Part shown: one piece after another, positions 38,696 to 47,515 of the stretch | Layout of the letters: each line of letters opens with the position of its first letter | How positions within the stretch are numbered: position 1 is the first letter of the stretch | Assembly (NCBI RefSeq): GCF_011250555.1 | Contig: NZ_JAANMZ010000002.1 | Location: 280,019 to 344,018 of the forward strand | DNA from: Bacillus sp. MM2020_4 | GTDB taxonomy: Bacteria; Bacillota; Bacilli; Bacillales; Cytobacillaceae | Direction: 5' to 3' | Length of the DNA stretch: 64,000 bases | Position numbers and translations under genes: made by a program | The notes under the pieces: generated by a model | Databases searched by the model: none | Seen by the model: only the letters and a program-made list of their open reading frames with translations | What the model was told of the DNA's origin: nothing

Positions 38696-39351
38696 GGGGT
38701 ATTACCCCCTTCCCCACCTACAGCAGCCTTTTTCTGTGTGTTACTTGCATTCTGTACTTGTGGAACATCTAGCCTTACCTCGTATTCAGCAAAATAACGG
38801 GGAACTATATCCTCTTCCTTTAATTTAGAATTGGCTAACCCTTCTGATTGAAGAGTATTGTCATTTTTAAGAATATCTGAAGTTTTTGCTTCGCTGATGA
38901 CCGCTTCGTCCACCCAAGGATATGCTGCTATAGCGTTTAAGTAGTATGCCGCATCACTCTTTGTATCAAACTGTACGCGTTCCGTAATTACATTTTCCTC
39001 ATCCAGTTGAAAATCTAGCATAAACCCACTTTGCGGAAGCGACTTTGTGAGTTCCTGGATTACATAGACCATATTATATGGCTGATTCTTCGCCCAATTA
39101 ATGGCGTTTTCCAGTTCAACAACAGATTTAGAAGATTGATATTGTGCTAGCTTTTTATGCTGCTCAGCTAAGATTTCTTGATTCATCGATATTTGCTGCT
39201 CCACCATTTTAATGTCTTGTTTTTTACCATTTAAATAAATGGAAAAAACGACTGCAACGATGATGAGTAAAATGACCATGCCACCAGCAATTACGTAAAC
39301 AGCAATATTTTTTTCATCCCTTTTCGGAAGGAGGTTAATATCTACCAGCAT
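38692..39351 (-). CDS. pilN: PilN-like pilus assembly protein
   Basis: The 219-residue bitopic protein starts with the PilM-binding motif of PilN (VDINLLPKRDEKN), followed by a membrane helix (about 18-42), a coiled coil and a small C-terminal fold. INLLP is diagnostic for PilN. It starts 2 bases after pilM and overlaps pilO. Confidence 0.9.
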   Translation of the reverse strand: MLVDINLLPKRDEKNIAVYVIAGGMVILLIIVAVVFSIYLNGKKQDIKMVEQQISMNQEILAEQHKKLAQYQSSKSVVELENAINWAKNQPYNMVYVIQELTKSLPQSGFMLDFQLDEENVITERVQFDTKSDAAYYLNAIAAYPWVDEAVISEAKTSDILKNDNTLQSEGLANSKLKEEDIVPRYFAEYEVRLDVPQVQNASNTQKKAAVGGEGGNTP

Positions 39352-39353
39352 TT

Positions 39354-40340
39354 CTACACCTCTTTTAAACCTAAACCAACATTTAAATGAAACTGAGAAG
39401 GAATTGGTCCCGCACTAGTATTCATGTCGTTTAGTTTCATCATAGGGACATCAAACCTATTTCCCATTTGCTCAAAAATCTCATCTAACCAAGGATGATC
39501 GCCATCAAGGATCATTGTCTGCACCTGTTTTTTTCCTTGATTCAAGGAATAACGATAAAAATTCATGACTTTATCAATCTCATTGTATATATTTTCAAGA
39601 GAAGTAAGGATATCTTGACGATCTCCACTGTATTGAAAGGATAAGAACGAATCCTTGCCAGTGGAATGGATCCATTTTTCCCTCTTACTATCCATATTTA
39701 ATTGTCTCATAAAGACTGGTAAATGATTTTCAAAAATACATACATTAACCGTTTGCAAATCAATTTGTACCAACAAATGATTGTCATTAGATTTAGCCGG
39801 ATCTAGTTGATAGTAATATCTATTTAATGCGAGCGAGGATAGATCTGCCGCAATTGGTTTTAATTTAGCACCCTCAAATAAATCCATATATTCTCTTACA
39901 ACATCTTCAGGGGCAGCAAATAATAGGATTTCATTCGTTTCTTTATCATTGTTTTCTTGGAGGAAAAAATCAAATACGGGATCTTCAAATGGAAGGTGAA
40001 TACTGGTTCCTATCTCCATATATAAATATCCATTTATTTCGTCTTCTTTGATTTCTTTTGGAATCGATACTTTACGAATCACTACAAATGGATCAGGGAC
40101 TAAAAAACGTATCATTCTTTTTGATATTTTCCATTCGGAAACACATTGTTCAAGGATGGTTGACAAGGTTTCTACGTCCAGAATTTTCCCTTCTTTGATC
40201 AATCCAGATGGCAAATAGTACTCACCCATTCTTTGAATCACTAGGGGGTGAGTCTGCTTCAATTCGACAAAACGTAAAGCATGATCCTTTATCGATATGT
40301 TTATCGTTTTGTTTATACCAAACTTAAAATTGATCGCCAT
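39354..40340 (-). CDS. pilM: PilM-like actin-fold pilus assembly protein
   Basis: The 328-residue soluble protein has PilM family features (IKDHALRFVELKQ, IRFLVPDPFVVIRKVSIPKE, YLYMEIGTSIHLPFEDPVFD). PilM is an actin-like cytoplasmic protein that binds the PilN N-terminus and links the alignment complex to the ATPases. The phosphate loops look less conserved than in proteobacterial PilM. It lies between pilD and pilN. Confidence 0.88.
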   Translation of the reverse strand: MAINFKFGINKTINISIKDHALRFVELKQTHPLVIQRMGEYYLPSGLIKEGKILDVETLSTILEQCVSEWKISKRMIRFLVPDPFVVIRKVSIPKEIKEDEINGYLYMEIGTSIHLPFEDPVFDFFLQENNDKETNEILLFAAPEDVVREYMDLFEGAKLKPIAADLSSLALNRYYYQLDPAKSNDNHLLVQIDLQTVNVCIFENHLPVFMRQLNMDSKREKWIHSTGKDSFLSFQYSGDRQDILTSLENIYNEIDKVMNFYRYSLNQGKKQVQTMILDGDHPWLDEIFEQMGNRFDVPMMKLNDMNTSAGPIPSQFHLNVGLGLKEV

Positions 40341-40352
40341 GTTGAAGACTCC

Positions 40353-41096
40353 TTACATGAAATGGATATACCATTGAATAATATTTTCACCAAAAAAATA
40401 AGCAGCGATGGTCCCGATTGCAATAAAGGGGCCAAAAGGTATAGGCTTCCTCTTTTTCACCTTTCCAGTCATCATTCCAATTACACCAAAGAATGCTCCA
40501 AAAAAAGTGGCTAAAAAGAAAGAAATTAGTACAAGTTTAGTTCCTAGTGCAAACCCAATGACGGCAAACAACTTGATATCCCCGCCCCCCATACCACCCT
40601 TGCTTACAACAGCGATAAGGAGAAGCAGGGAAAAACCAACTACTGCACCTAGAGCTGAGTCCCACCATGGGGAAAGCGGTAGAAAGCATCTTTCTATAAG
40701 AAAAATGACCGAAAAGACAAGCAGAACTTTATCGGGAATAATCATGTAATGAATATCGGATACAAAAATGATAACCATTAACGAAACTAGAGTCCAAGCA
40801 ATAATGATTTCAAAGCTCCAGCCCATAAGGATTGGCGCCATCATAAACAGAATCCCTGTAATTAGTTCGATAATAGGATAGAAGGGCGAAATGGGCGCCT
40901 TGCAGCGCCGACATTTCCCCCTTAAAAATAGGTACGATAAAACCGGTATTAAATCTATAGCTGTTAAGGTATGATTACAATTCGGACAATGTGAACGCGG
41001 TTTTACAATAGATTGATTTAATGGAACTCGCAGGCCTACTACGTTGTAGAAAGAGCCAAAAGTAATTCCATAAATAAATATTAATATAAAAAACAT
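40353..41096 (-). CDS. pilD: Type IV prepilin peptidase
   Basis: The 247-residue polytopic aspartyl protease has a zinc-binding tetracysteine loop (Cys37, Cys40, Cys62, Cys65) and both catalytic aspartates (SDIHYMIIPD, Asp113; GMGGGDIKL, Asp172). It removes the leader of the prepilins encoded nearby and may methylate the new N-terminus. B. subtilis ComC, the only prepilin peptidase there, sits at this chromosomal place, so this is probably its ortholog and may also serve ComG pseudopilins. It starts 2 bases after the pilA stop codon. Confidence 0.95.
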   Translation of the reverse strand: MFFILIFIYGITFGSFYNVVGLRVPLNQSIVKPRSHCPNCNHTLTAIDLIPVLSYLFLRGKCRRCKAPISPFYPIIELITGILFMMAPILMGWSFEIIIAWTLVSLMVIIFVSDIHYMIIPDKVLLVFSVIFLIERCFLPLSPWWDSALGAVVGFSLLLLIAVVSKGGMGGGDIKLFAVIGFALGTKLVLISFFLATFFGAFFGVIGMMTGKVKKRKPIPFGPFIAIGTIAAYFFGENIIQWYIHFM

Positions 41097-41098
41097 TA

Positions 41099-41557
41099 TC
41101 AGTTATTTTGAGTAGTTGTTTTTTTGGTTGCTGATACTGACACATTTGTAGACTTTTTATTATTTATATCAGATATTGAGGCCTTATCAAATTCCATATA
41201 CTTTTTTCCAGCCTCTACATCCGTAGCTGAAATACGGTACACAATTTTACCATCTTCGTCACTTACTGCAACTGTATAGCCCGATATCTTGGAATCATCT
41301 ACATATGAACCAAGATTAGTTGATGAAAGAGTTTCATCTGCTGCTGGTAACCCATTAGCCGCAACATAAGTTTTTGCAGAATTCAATATTTGAATTGCAT
41401 CTGCTCTTACTGCATCCTCTTTTGACTTCTGAATAATTCCGCCAACACTAGGAATCGCAATTGCAGCAATAATCCCTAAGATAACGATAACCGCTAATAG
41501 TTCGATTAAGGTTAATCCTTTTTGATTCTTTAATCTTTGTCCTAATTTTTGTAACAT
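41099..41557 (-). CDS. pilA: Major type IV prepilin PilA
   Basis: The 152-residue protein has a short basic leader (MLQKLGQRLKNQKG), cleavage before LTLIELLAVIVILGIIAAIA, Glu at +5, and a small globular head of about 115 residues without cysteine, ending in a Thr/Asn-rich tail. The first mature residue is Leu rather than the usual Phe. AAAGGAG precedes the ATG at 41557, the best ribosome binding site in this part of the operon, which fits a major subunit. The frame opens upstream at 41602 without support. Downstream of pilC. Confidence 0.92.
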   Translation of the reverse strand: MLQKLGQRLKNQKGLTLIELLAVIVILGIIAAIAIPSVGGIIQKSKEDAVRADAIQILNSAKTYVAANGLPAADETLSSTNLGSYVDDSKISGYTVAVSDEDGKIVYRISATDVEAGKKYMEFDKASISDINNKKSTNVSVSATKKTTTQNN

Positions 41558-41663
41558 AATCATTCTCCTTTTATATGCTTTTTGTACTATGACATTCGTC
41601 ATGTAAGTATATTATACTAGATAAAAATAATAATAGAAATTGTATTTTTTAGGAATATTTTGT

Positions 41664-42869
41664 CTATCCGACATGTTGGAAAATATCGAACATTGGAATC
41701 ATAATCGAAGTAACAATCGTACCGACTAACCCCGCAAGTAAGACAATCATGAGCGGCTCCATTAGGGACTTAAGTCGATCCGTCGCACTTTCTACTTCAC
41801 GCTCATAAAAATCTGCTACCTTTGAAAGCATCAAATCCAATGTCCCGGACTGCTCTCCAATCGAAATCATTTGTGTAACAAGTGGCGGGAACGCCCAATG
41901 TTTTTTCATTGGGTCTGTTAAAGAGTGGCCTTGCTCTAATGATTTTCGTGATTGACTAATCACGCGAGCAATGACTTCGTTTTCGACAATGTTTTCAACA
42001 ATCGATAAGGCTTGTAAGATCGGAACAGAACTGGCAAATAGAGAACTTAAGGTTCTCGTCATCCTCGCCAATGCCGCTTTTTGAAGCATCTTACCAAACA
42101 ACGGCATCCTTAATAAAAAGTAATCTATATAATATTTTGATGCCTTATTATTTCGAATCATGACAATAGAAACAAAGACAGCGATGAAGAACAAAATAAC
42201 GAGCCACCAAAATTTTTGCATAAAGCCACTGGCATTCAGGACAAACTTTGTGATTGCCGGCAACTCCCCGCCAAAGTCTTTAAACATATCAACAAAGGTA
42301 GGAACAACACTCACTAATAGGAAAATGACAACCCCTATCGCGACGAAGGCTACCGTTACAGGGTAGGCAAGCGCGGAGACAATCTTTTGTTTGGTGAAAT
42401 GCTGCTTTTCATAGTGAACGGCAAGCTTTTCTAGTGTATCGTCCATATTCCCTCCGGCTTCTCCGGCCTTTATCATATTGACGAACATACTTGAAAAGAT
42501 CTTTTTATGCTTTGCAGCTGCTGCCGATAAGGGATGTCCTTCCCGTAGATCTTGTTCAACCACCAACAAGGCTTTTTTTAGCGATTTGCTCTCCGTTTGC
42601 TCGGCCAAAATGGAGGTTGCCTCTACAATAGGAACCCCTGCTCGAATCAATGTGGCAAATTGTCTTAAGTAAATAACAAAGTCTTGTAATTTGACTGGGC
42701 TTCCGATAGAAATCTCTTTGGTTAGAAGTGTTTCCGCAACCTCACTGATTTCTATGACTTTGATTCCCCTATCTTTTAGCTGTAGGATTGCGTCTCTTCT
42801 GGAGGGGGCGTTAACAATCCCGGACTTTTTCCCCTTTTTGTCACGCCCGCTGTATTTAAAACGTGCCAT
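41664..42869 (-). CDS. pilC: Pilus platform protein PilC (GspF family)
   Basis: The 401-residue protein has two T2SSF cytoplasmic domains (LRQFATLIRAGVPIVEA near 70; MTRTLSSLFASSVPILQAL near 270) and three membrane helices. It begins MARFKYSGRDKKGKK, typical of PilC/GspF. It sits in the membrane and is turned by PilB and PilT to add or remove pilins. AAAGGTG, within the pilT 3' end, precedes the ATG at 42869; the earlier frame opening at 42923 is an artefact. Confidence 0.94.
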   Translation of the reverse strand: MARFKYSGRDKKGKKSGIVNAPSRRDAILQLKDRGIKVIEISEVAETLLTKEISIGSPVKLQDFVIYLRQFATLIRAGVPIVEATSILAEQTESKSLKKALLVVEQDLREGHPLSAAAAKHKKIFSSMFVNMIKAGEAGGNMDDTLEKLAVHYEKQHFTKQKIVSALAYPVTVAFVAIGVVIFLLVSVVPTFVDMFKDFGGELPAITKFVLNASGFMQKFWWLVILFFIAVFVSIVMIRNNKASKYYIDYFLLRMPLFGKMLQKAALARMTRTLSSLFASSVPILQALSIVENIVENEVIARVISQSRKSLEQGHSLTDPMKKHWAFPPLVTQMISIGEQSGTLDLMLSKVADFYEREVESATDRLKSLMEPLMIVLLAGLVGTIVTSIMIPMFDIFQHVG

Positions 42870-42870
42870 T

Positions 42871-43911
42871 TTATTGCACCTTTTCCTGTATATATGGTGT
42901 AGTGGATTCTTTTGCAATGGCACCTGATTCCACTAATTCTTTCATATTTGTTTCAAGTGTATGCATCCCCTCAGCTCGGGAGGTTTGCATCACATTTACG
43001 ATTTGATGAATCTTTTCATTTCTGATTAGATTGGCAATGGCTGAGTTATTTAGAAGGATTTCCGTAGCTGCTTTCCTACCCTTTTTATCAGTGGTTGGAA
43101 ATAACCGTTGAGAAATGATTGAGACTAAAACAGTCGCCAACTGAATTCTAATTTGGGACTGCTGTGTAGGCGGAAACACATCTACTATTCTATTAATCGT
43201 TGCAGAAGCACTCGAGGTATGCAAAGTCCCTAGAACCAAATGGCCGGTTTCCGCAGCAGTAATAGCGGTCTGGATAGTTTCCAAATCCCTCATCTCTCCC
43301 ACTAAAATGACATCAGGATCCTGTCTTAATGCTGCTCTTAATCCATTTGCAAAATCATTCGTATCAAATCCTATTTCTCTCTGATCAATGATACAACCAC
43401 CATGCTTATGCAAGTATTCAATTGGGTCTTCCAGCGTAATCACATGTTTTCGCTGTGTTTGATTCATATATTGAATAATGGAAGCAAGTGTTGTAGATTT
43501 ACCGCTCCCGGTAGGACCGGTAACAAGGACTAACCCATGAGGTTTATCGGCCACTTTTTTAATGATGGCAGGTAGTCCCAGTTCATCTAGTGTCGGTATT
43601 CTCGTAGGCACAACCCTTATTGCTAATGCAATACATGATCGTTGAAAATAAGCGTTAATCCTAAACCTTGAGACTCCTTGCAATCCGTAAGAAAAATCCA
43701 ATTCTCCTTTTTCTTTAAACAAATCCCACATATTTTCAGGGATGATTGCCTTGGCCATTCCTTCCGTATCTAACGGGGTTAATGGTTCCTTCCCATATCT
43801 CCTTAACTCTCCATTGATTCTCATGATCGGCGGGGTACCAACTGTTAAATGGATATCAGAAGCTTTTACTTCAAATCCGGTTCTAAGTAGAAGGTCAATT
43901 TTATTTTTCAT
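42871..43911 (-). CDS. pilT: Pilus retraction ATPase PilT
   Basis: The 346-residue protein has an N-terminal PAS-like domain (ASDIHLTVGTPPIMRINGEL), Walker A (TGPTGSGKSTTLA, about 131-143), the Asp box, Walker B (DPDVILVGEMRDLET), the His box (LGTLHTSSA), and a C-terminal helical region. PilT powers pilus disassembly. Its presence marks a retractile type IVa pilus rather than a competence pseudopilus or secretion system. AGGAG precedes the ATG. Confidence 0.95.
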   Translation of the reverse strand: MKNKIDLLLRTGFEVKASDIHLTVGTPPIMRINGELRRYGKEPLTPLDTEGMAKAIIPENMWDLFKEKGELDFSYGLQGVSRFRINAYFQRSCIALAIRVVPTRIPTLDELGLPAIIKKVADKPHGLVLVTGPTGSGKSTTLASIIQYMNQTQRKHVITLEDPIEYLHKHGGCIIDQREIGFDTNDFANGLRAALRQDPDVILVGEMRDLETIQTAITAAETGHLVLGTLHTSSASATINRIVDVFPPTQQSQIRIQLATVLVSIISQRLFPTTDKKGRKAATEILLNNSAIANLIRNEKIHQIVNVMQTSRAEGMHTLETNMKELVESGAIAKESTTPYIQEKVQ

Positions 43912-43922
43912 TGATTATACTC

Positions 43923-45584
43923 CTAGTCAGGGATCGCAACTCTTAATACTTCCTCAGTTGTCGTTATGCCCTGTTTTACTTTAAGAAGACCATCATCAAT
44001 TAGAAAGATTGTTTTATTTTTCAATGCAATTTCTCGAAGTTTTGAAAATGATTCCCCATTCATGATGACACGTTTCATTACATCATCCATGACTAGGACT
44101 TCGTGAATAGCAATACGACCTTTATATCCTGTCATATTGCACGAGGAACATCCTCTTCCCCGGGTAACATTTTCAATTTTCAAACCTCTTCTTGCAAATA
44201 TTTCAAGTTCCCTTTTTGTCGGCTGTTGACTCTCTGCACAGTCCCTGCAAACGCGTCTTACGAGTCTTTGAGCTACAATACCACTTATCGAAGAAGCCAC
44301 AAGGAATGGTTCCACTCCCATATCGATCAAACGAGTAATGGAGCCTAACGAATCATTTGTATGCAAAGTACTTAAGACAAGGTGCCCAGTTAGCGATGCT
44401 CGAATGGCCACTTCAGCCGTTTCCTTATCACGGATTTCCCCCACCATAATGACATTAGGGTCTTGACGCAAGATGGCTCTTAATCCTGCTGCAAATGTCA
44501 TACCTACATTCGGATTGACTTGAATCTGATTAATCCCCTCAAGCTGATATTCTACTGGATCTTCAACCGTAATAATGTTTACATCTTCACCGTTTAAACG
44601 ATTTAATGCGGCATATAGGGTAGAAGACTTACCAGAACCAGTTGGACCTGTAATGAGAACAATTCCTGTAGGTTTTTCAATTAGTTTTATAAATCTAGTT
44701 AAATTAACATTATTAAATCCGAGATTATGAATATCATTTATTGCCATTCCCAAATCTAGGAGTCGAAGGACAATCTTTTCTCCGAAAACGGTTGGCAATG
44801 TCGATACACGTAAATCAATGGGATGGAAGTCAAGATTCATTTTGATCCGGCCATCTTGAGGTATTCGATGCTCAGTTATGTCTAAATTAGCCATAATCTT
44901 TATTCTAGCGGTCAGCACACTTTGCATATGCTTTGGAAGGGCTCGTTCCGTTCTAAGTATCCCATCAATCCGATACCGAATCACAACCTTTGTTTCCTGC
45001 GGATCAATATGCACATCACTTGCCTTCATGGTAGCGGCATTTGTTAGAATTTGATTTACTAGCTTTACAATTGGGGAATCCTGATCGATGATTTTATCCT
45101 CTTCACCCGCTACCGAAGTACCTCTATCAAGTAAAAGTTCCTCAAATCCTTCATCCATATCATAATATTTATTGATAGCGCGAAGAATATCATCCTTTGT
45201 AGCAATGGCAGTCTCAATGTGAAAACCCGTCGATAGCCTAAGATCATCGATTGTATAGAAGTCCATTGGATCTGCCATCGCAATAAGAAGTCGTTCCCCG
45301 TCTTTTTTTAACGGGATGATCAAATTCCTTTTAGCCATATCCTTTGGAACAATGGTAAATAAGGTTGTGTCAAAAGGATATCGATACAAACTTACATGTG
45401 GTATCCCTAATTGAAATTCCAAAACTTCAATAAGTTGCTGTTCCGTAATAAAACCCCTTTGCAGGAGTGCATCTCCTAATTTTTGATTAGGATTTTTATC
45501 TTTTAGCGCAGTTTTAAGTTGATCTTCAGAAAGTAGTCCTGCTTCGACAAGCAGATCCCCAAGTCTTTTCCTCGCTAGATTCAT
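43923..45584 (-). CDS. pilB: Pilus extension ATPase PilB with MshEN-type N-terminus
   Basis: The 553-residue protein starts with two adjacent 24-residue motifs of the MshEN domain (RLGDLLVEAG...L...L from 7; KLGDALLQRG...L...L..Q from 35), a domain known to bind cyclic di-GMP. The GspE/PilB ATPase follows: Walker A (TGPTGSGKSSTLY), Asp box, Walker B (DPNVIMVGEIRD), His box (STLHTNDS), and the zinc tetracysteine (CRDC, CSSC). It powers pilus polymerisation. It lies 21 bases after the VanW/G5 gene. Confidence 0.95.
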   Translation of the reverse strand: MNLARKRLGDLLVEAGLLSEDQLKTALKDKNPNQKLGDALLQRGFITEQQLIEVLEFQLGIPHVSLYRYPFDTTLFTIVPKDMAKRNLIIPLKKDGERLLIAMADPMDFYTIDDLRLSTGFHIETAIATKDDILRAINKYYDMDEGFEELLLDRGTSVAGEEDKIIDQDSPIVKLVNQILTNAATMKASDVHIDPQETKVVIRYRIDGILRTERALPKHMQSVLTARIKIMANLDITEHRIPQDGRIKMNLDFHPIDLRVSTLPTVFGEKIVLRLLDLGMAINDIHNLGFNNVNLTRFIKLIEKPTGIVLITGPTGSGKSSTLYAALNRLNGEDVNIITVEDPVEYQLEGINQIQVNPNVGMTFAAGLRAILRQDPNVIMVGEIRDKETAEVAIRASLTGHLVLSTLHTNDSLGSITRLIDMGVEPFLVASSISGIVAQRLVRRVCRDCAESQQPTKRELEIFARRGLKIENVTRGRGCSSCNMTGYKGRIAIHEVLVMDDVMKRVIMNGESFSKLREIALKNKTIFLIDDGLLKVKQGITTTEEVLRVAIPD

Positions 45585-45605
45585 TACAATCCCTGCTTTT
45601 TCTGC

Positions 45606-46610
45606 TTATTTAGGCACTTCGTTTGGTTTTCCCCAAAGATCACTTGTGGTTGAGGAATTCTCGCCGGTATCATCTGGATTTTCTGATTGTTTTGTTCCAT
45701 CTACAGTCCCCTCAGAATTAGACTTATCTACAGTTGAATCTGAAGAGTTATTTTCATTTTGACTCGTGCCGGATGTTCCGCTACTTAGTAAACTATGAAG
45801 AATGACTTGATTGATAGGAGGATAAAAGTCTTCCGAAAGGAGTTCTTTACTCAAAGTAACTCCATTCTTATCAATCTTTTCACGATAAACTTTAATAACA
45901 GAGCCTTCTTTTCCTTTTGTTTCCACCTTTTCACTGTTAGAAGGAAGTTTTGCATCGTAATGAATAATAGTTTTAGGCTGAAACGATTCCTTATCATTTT
46001 GAATAATTTTGTAGGAATACTGGAGTTTTGGTCCATTTATCGATACATACAATAACTGATCAATCAGTTTAAAGTTAATCGTGTACTTGTGGTCGTTTGG
46101 ATTTGTAACAACAAAATCCATATTATTGTTTGAATTAACGTTTGCTTCAAATCCAAGTTCAGCATAATCAGGTAATTCTCTGCTTATGTGCCGCTCAGTT
46201 ATATAAAAATTGGTGGGAATAATAGATTTATAGATAGCTGTTGCAATTTTGCTTAACGTTCTATTTGAATAGGATTGTAAACTATTGTCATCTAAAAGTC
46301 CCACTAATGAAAAGGATGATTGCGGTCCAATTTCTAAAGAAGGAAATTGTTTTACCCAATTGGTTAATTCTGGGTTATTTTCATTTATGGAAATACTCGA
46401 CTCGGATATGACAGCAATAGTTTGGTTCATTTCCTGTTGTTCCTTTAGTCCTGATTGATCAACAGGACTAATTTTTTTATTTTCTTCAACCTGTTTTTTA
46501 TTCGAATATACCTGTTCAAAAGCATTTGCCCCAAAATGAGAAAAACTAAAAATAAAACCGGTACATACAATAAGAGCCATAAAAAGTTTAATGCCTTGAG
46601 GATTTCTCAT
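45606..46610 (-). CDS. Exported VanW/G5-like protein of the pilus operon
   Basis: The 334-residue protein has an N-terminal signal peptide or anchor (about 8-30, GANA then FEQ), a VanW-like domain (about 110-215, SNRTLSKIATAIY, LGFEANVNSNNNMDF), a G5-like segment (about 220-270, IIHYDAKLPSNSEKV, GKEGSVIKVYREK), and a Ser/Asn/Thr-rich disordered tail. G5 domains are associated with wall or sugar binding; VanW function is unknown. It may help the pilus cross or anchor in the thick wall, but this is inferred only from the operon. AAGGAGG precedes ATG. Confidence 0.75.
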   Translation of the reverse strand: MRNPQGIKLFMALIVCTGFIFSFSHFGANAFEQVYSNKKQVEENKKISPVDQSGLKEQQEMNQTIAVISESSISINENNPELTNWVKQFPSLEIGPQSSFSLVGLLDDNSLQSYSNRTLSKIATAIYKSIIPTNFYITERHISRELPDYAELGFEANVNSNNNMDFVVTNPNDHKYTINFKLIDQLLYVSINGPKLQYSYKIIQNDKESFQPKTIIHYDAKLPSNSEKVETKGKEGSVIKVYREKIDKNGVTLSKELLSEDFYPPINQVILHSLLSSGTSGTSQNENNSSDSTVDKSNSEGTVDGTKQSENPDDTGENSSTTSDLWGKPNEVPK

Positions 46611-46629
46611 GCTGAGCTTCCTCCTTCAA

Positions 46630-47436
46630 TCAAGCTTGGACATTCATTGATAGTTCAACCAAAACACTTGGACCTTCTTCTTGTGCTTTAATAATATCTT
46701 CTGTAGTCAGTTCAGTACCTTCTGTAAAAAGAATAGTTCCTTTTGTATCTAGAATGTCTTTAAGAAGCTTCTTACCCTTTAAAATTTCTATTTGCTTCTC
46801 TTTAAGGGCAGCCATGTCCATGCTATCATCTACTAGCTCAATGGAAGAATTAGTATCCCCTAATAATTCATTTACTAAATCATTATCGAAATGGTTCTCT
46901 TTTTCTTCAATTTCAGGAGTTTGTTTCCTAAATTCAGGATCTAACTCATCAGCAGTTTCAAGAAAATGATTACCTGAATCTTCCTTCACAATAATAATAT
47001 CCTTTCCATACGTTAGGACAAATTCGGAAAGAAGGGCCACATTATTACCGGCAATCTTTAGTTCCATACCAAGGATATGTCCAGTATTTTCATCTACAAA
47101 AAACTCGGTTACTTCCCCAAGAAGCTCCCCTTTTCTGGTCATGACCTTCGTATTAGAAATTTTAATCTTTTTATTAACTAGCTGGTTTGTGATAGGAATT
47201 TCATTCAAATCGATAATGGCATTTTCACTATCAACAGTAACTGCATATTCACCAATTCCAATTACCTTCTTAAAGGGAATCGCTTTGATGCTAACCTGCC
47301 AATCTTCGTTATCTATAGTTAAAAAATCGATTGAACCTTTGTCAGGGTTAATCACTAGTGATTTTACCTTTCCGACTTGTATACCATCTGAAATACTAAT
47401 AATTGGTAACCCTGTTATTTGAGAACTATTTTTCAT
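46630..47436 (-). CDS. Double PRC-barrel protein of the pilus operon
   Basis: The 268-residue cytoplasmic protein has two PRC-barrel-like domains (about 6-70, GIQVGKVKSLVINPDKGSID; about 90-155, KGELLGEVTEFFVDENTGHI). An acidic linker and a C-terminal helical region with GTILFTEGTELTTEDI follow. PRC barrels bind proteins or RNA in many settings; no function is assigned here. ATG 47436 follows GGTG; the frame opening at 47451 is less likely. It is the second gene of the pilus operon. Confidence 0.75.
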   Translation of the reverse strand: MKNSSQITGLPIISISDGIQVGKVKSLVINPDKGSIDFLTIDNEDWQVSIKAIPFKKVIGIGEYAVTVDSENAIIDLNEIPITNQLVNKKIKISNTKVMTRKGELLGEVTEFFVDENTGHILGMELKIAGNNVALLSEFVLTYGKDIIIVKEDSGNHFLETADELDPEFRKQTPEIEEKENHFDNDLVNELLGDTNSSIELVDDSMDMAALKEKQIEILKGKKLLKDILDTKGTILFTEGTELTTEDIIKAQEEGPSVLVELSMNVQA

Positions 47437-47515
47437 TTTTTTCACCCACACCTAGTAGTTTAATTTTCATTTTTTAATTATAGATTAAAGTTACACTAAT
47501 TTATAACAAATTTCG

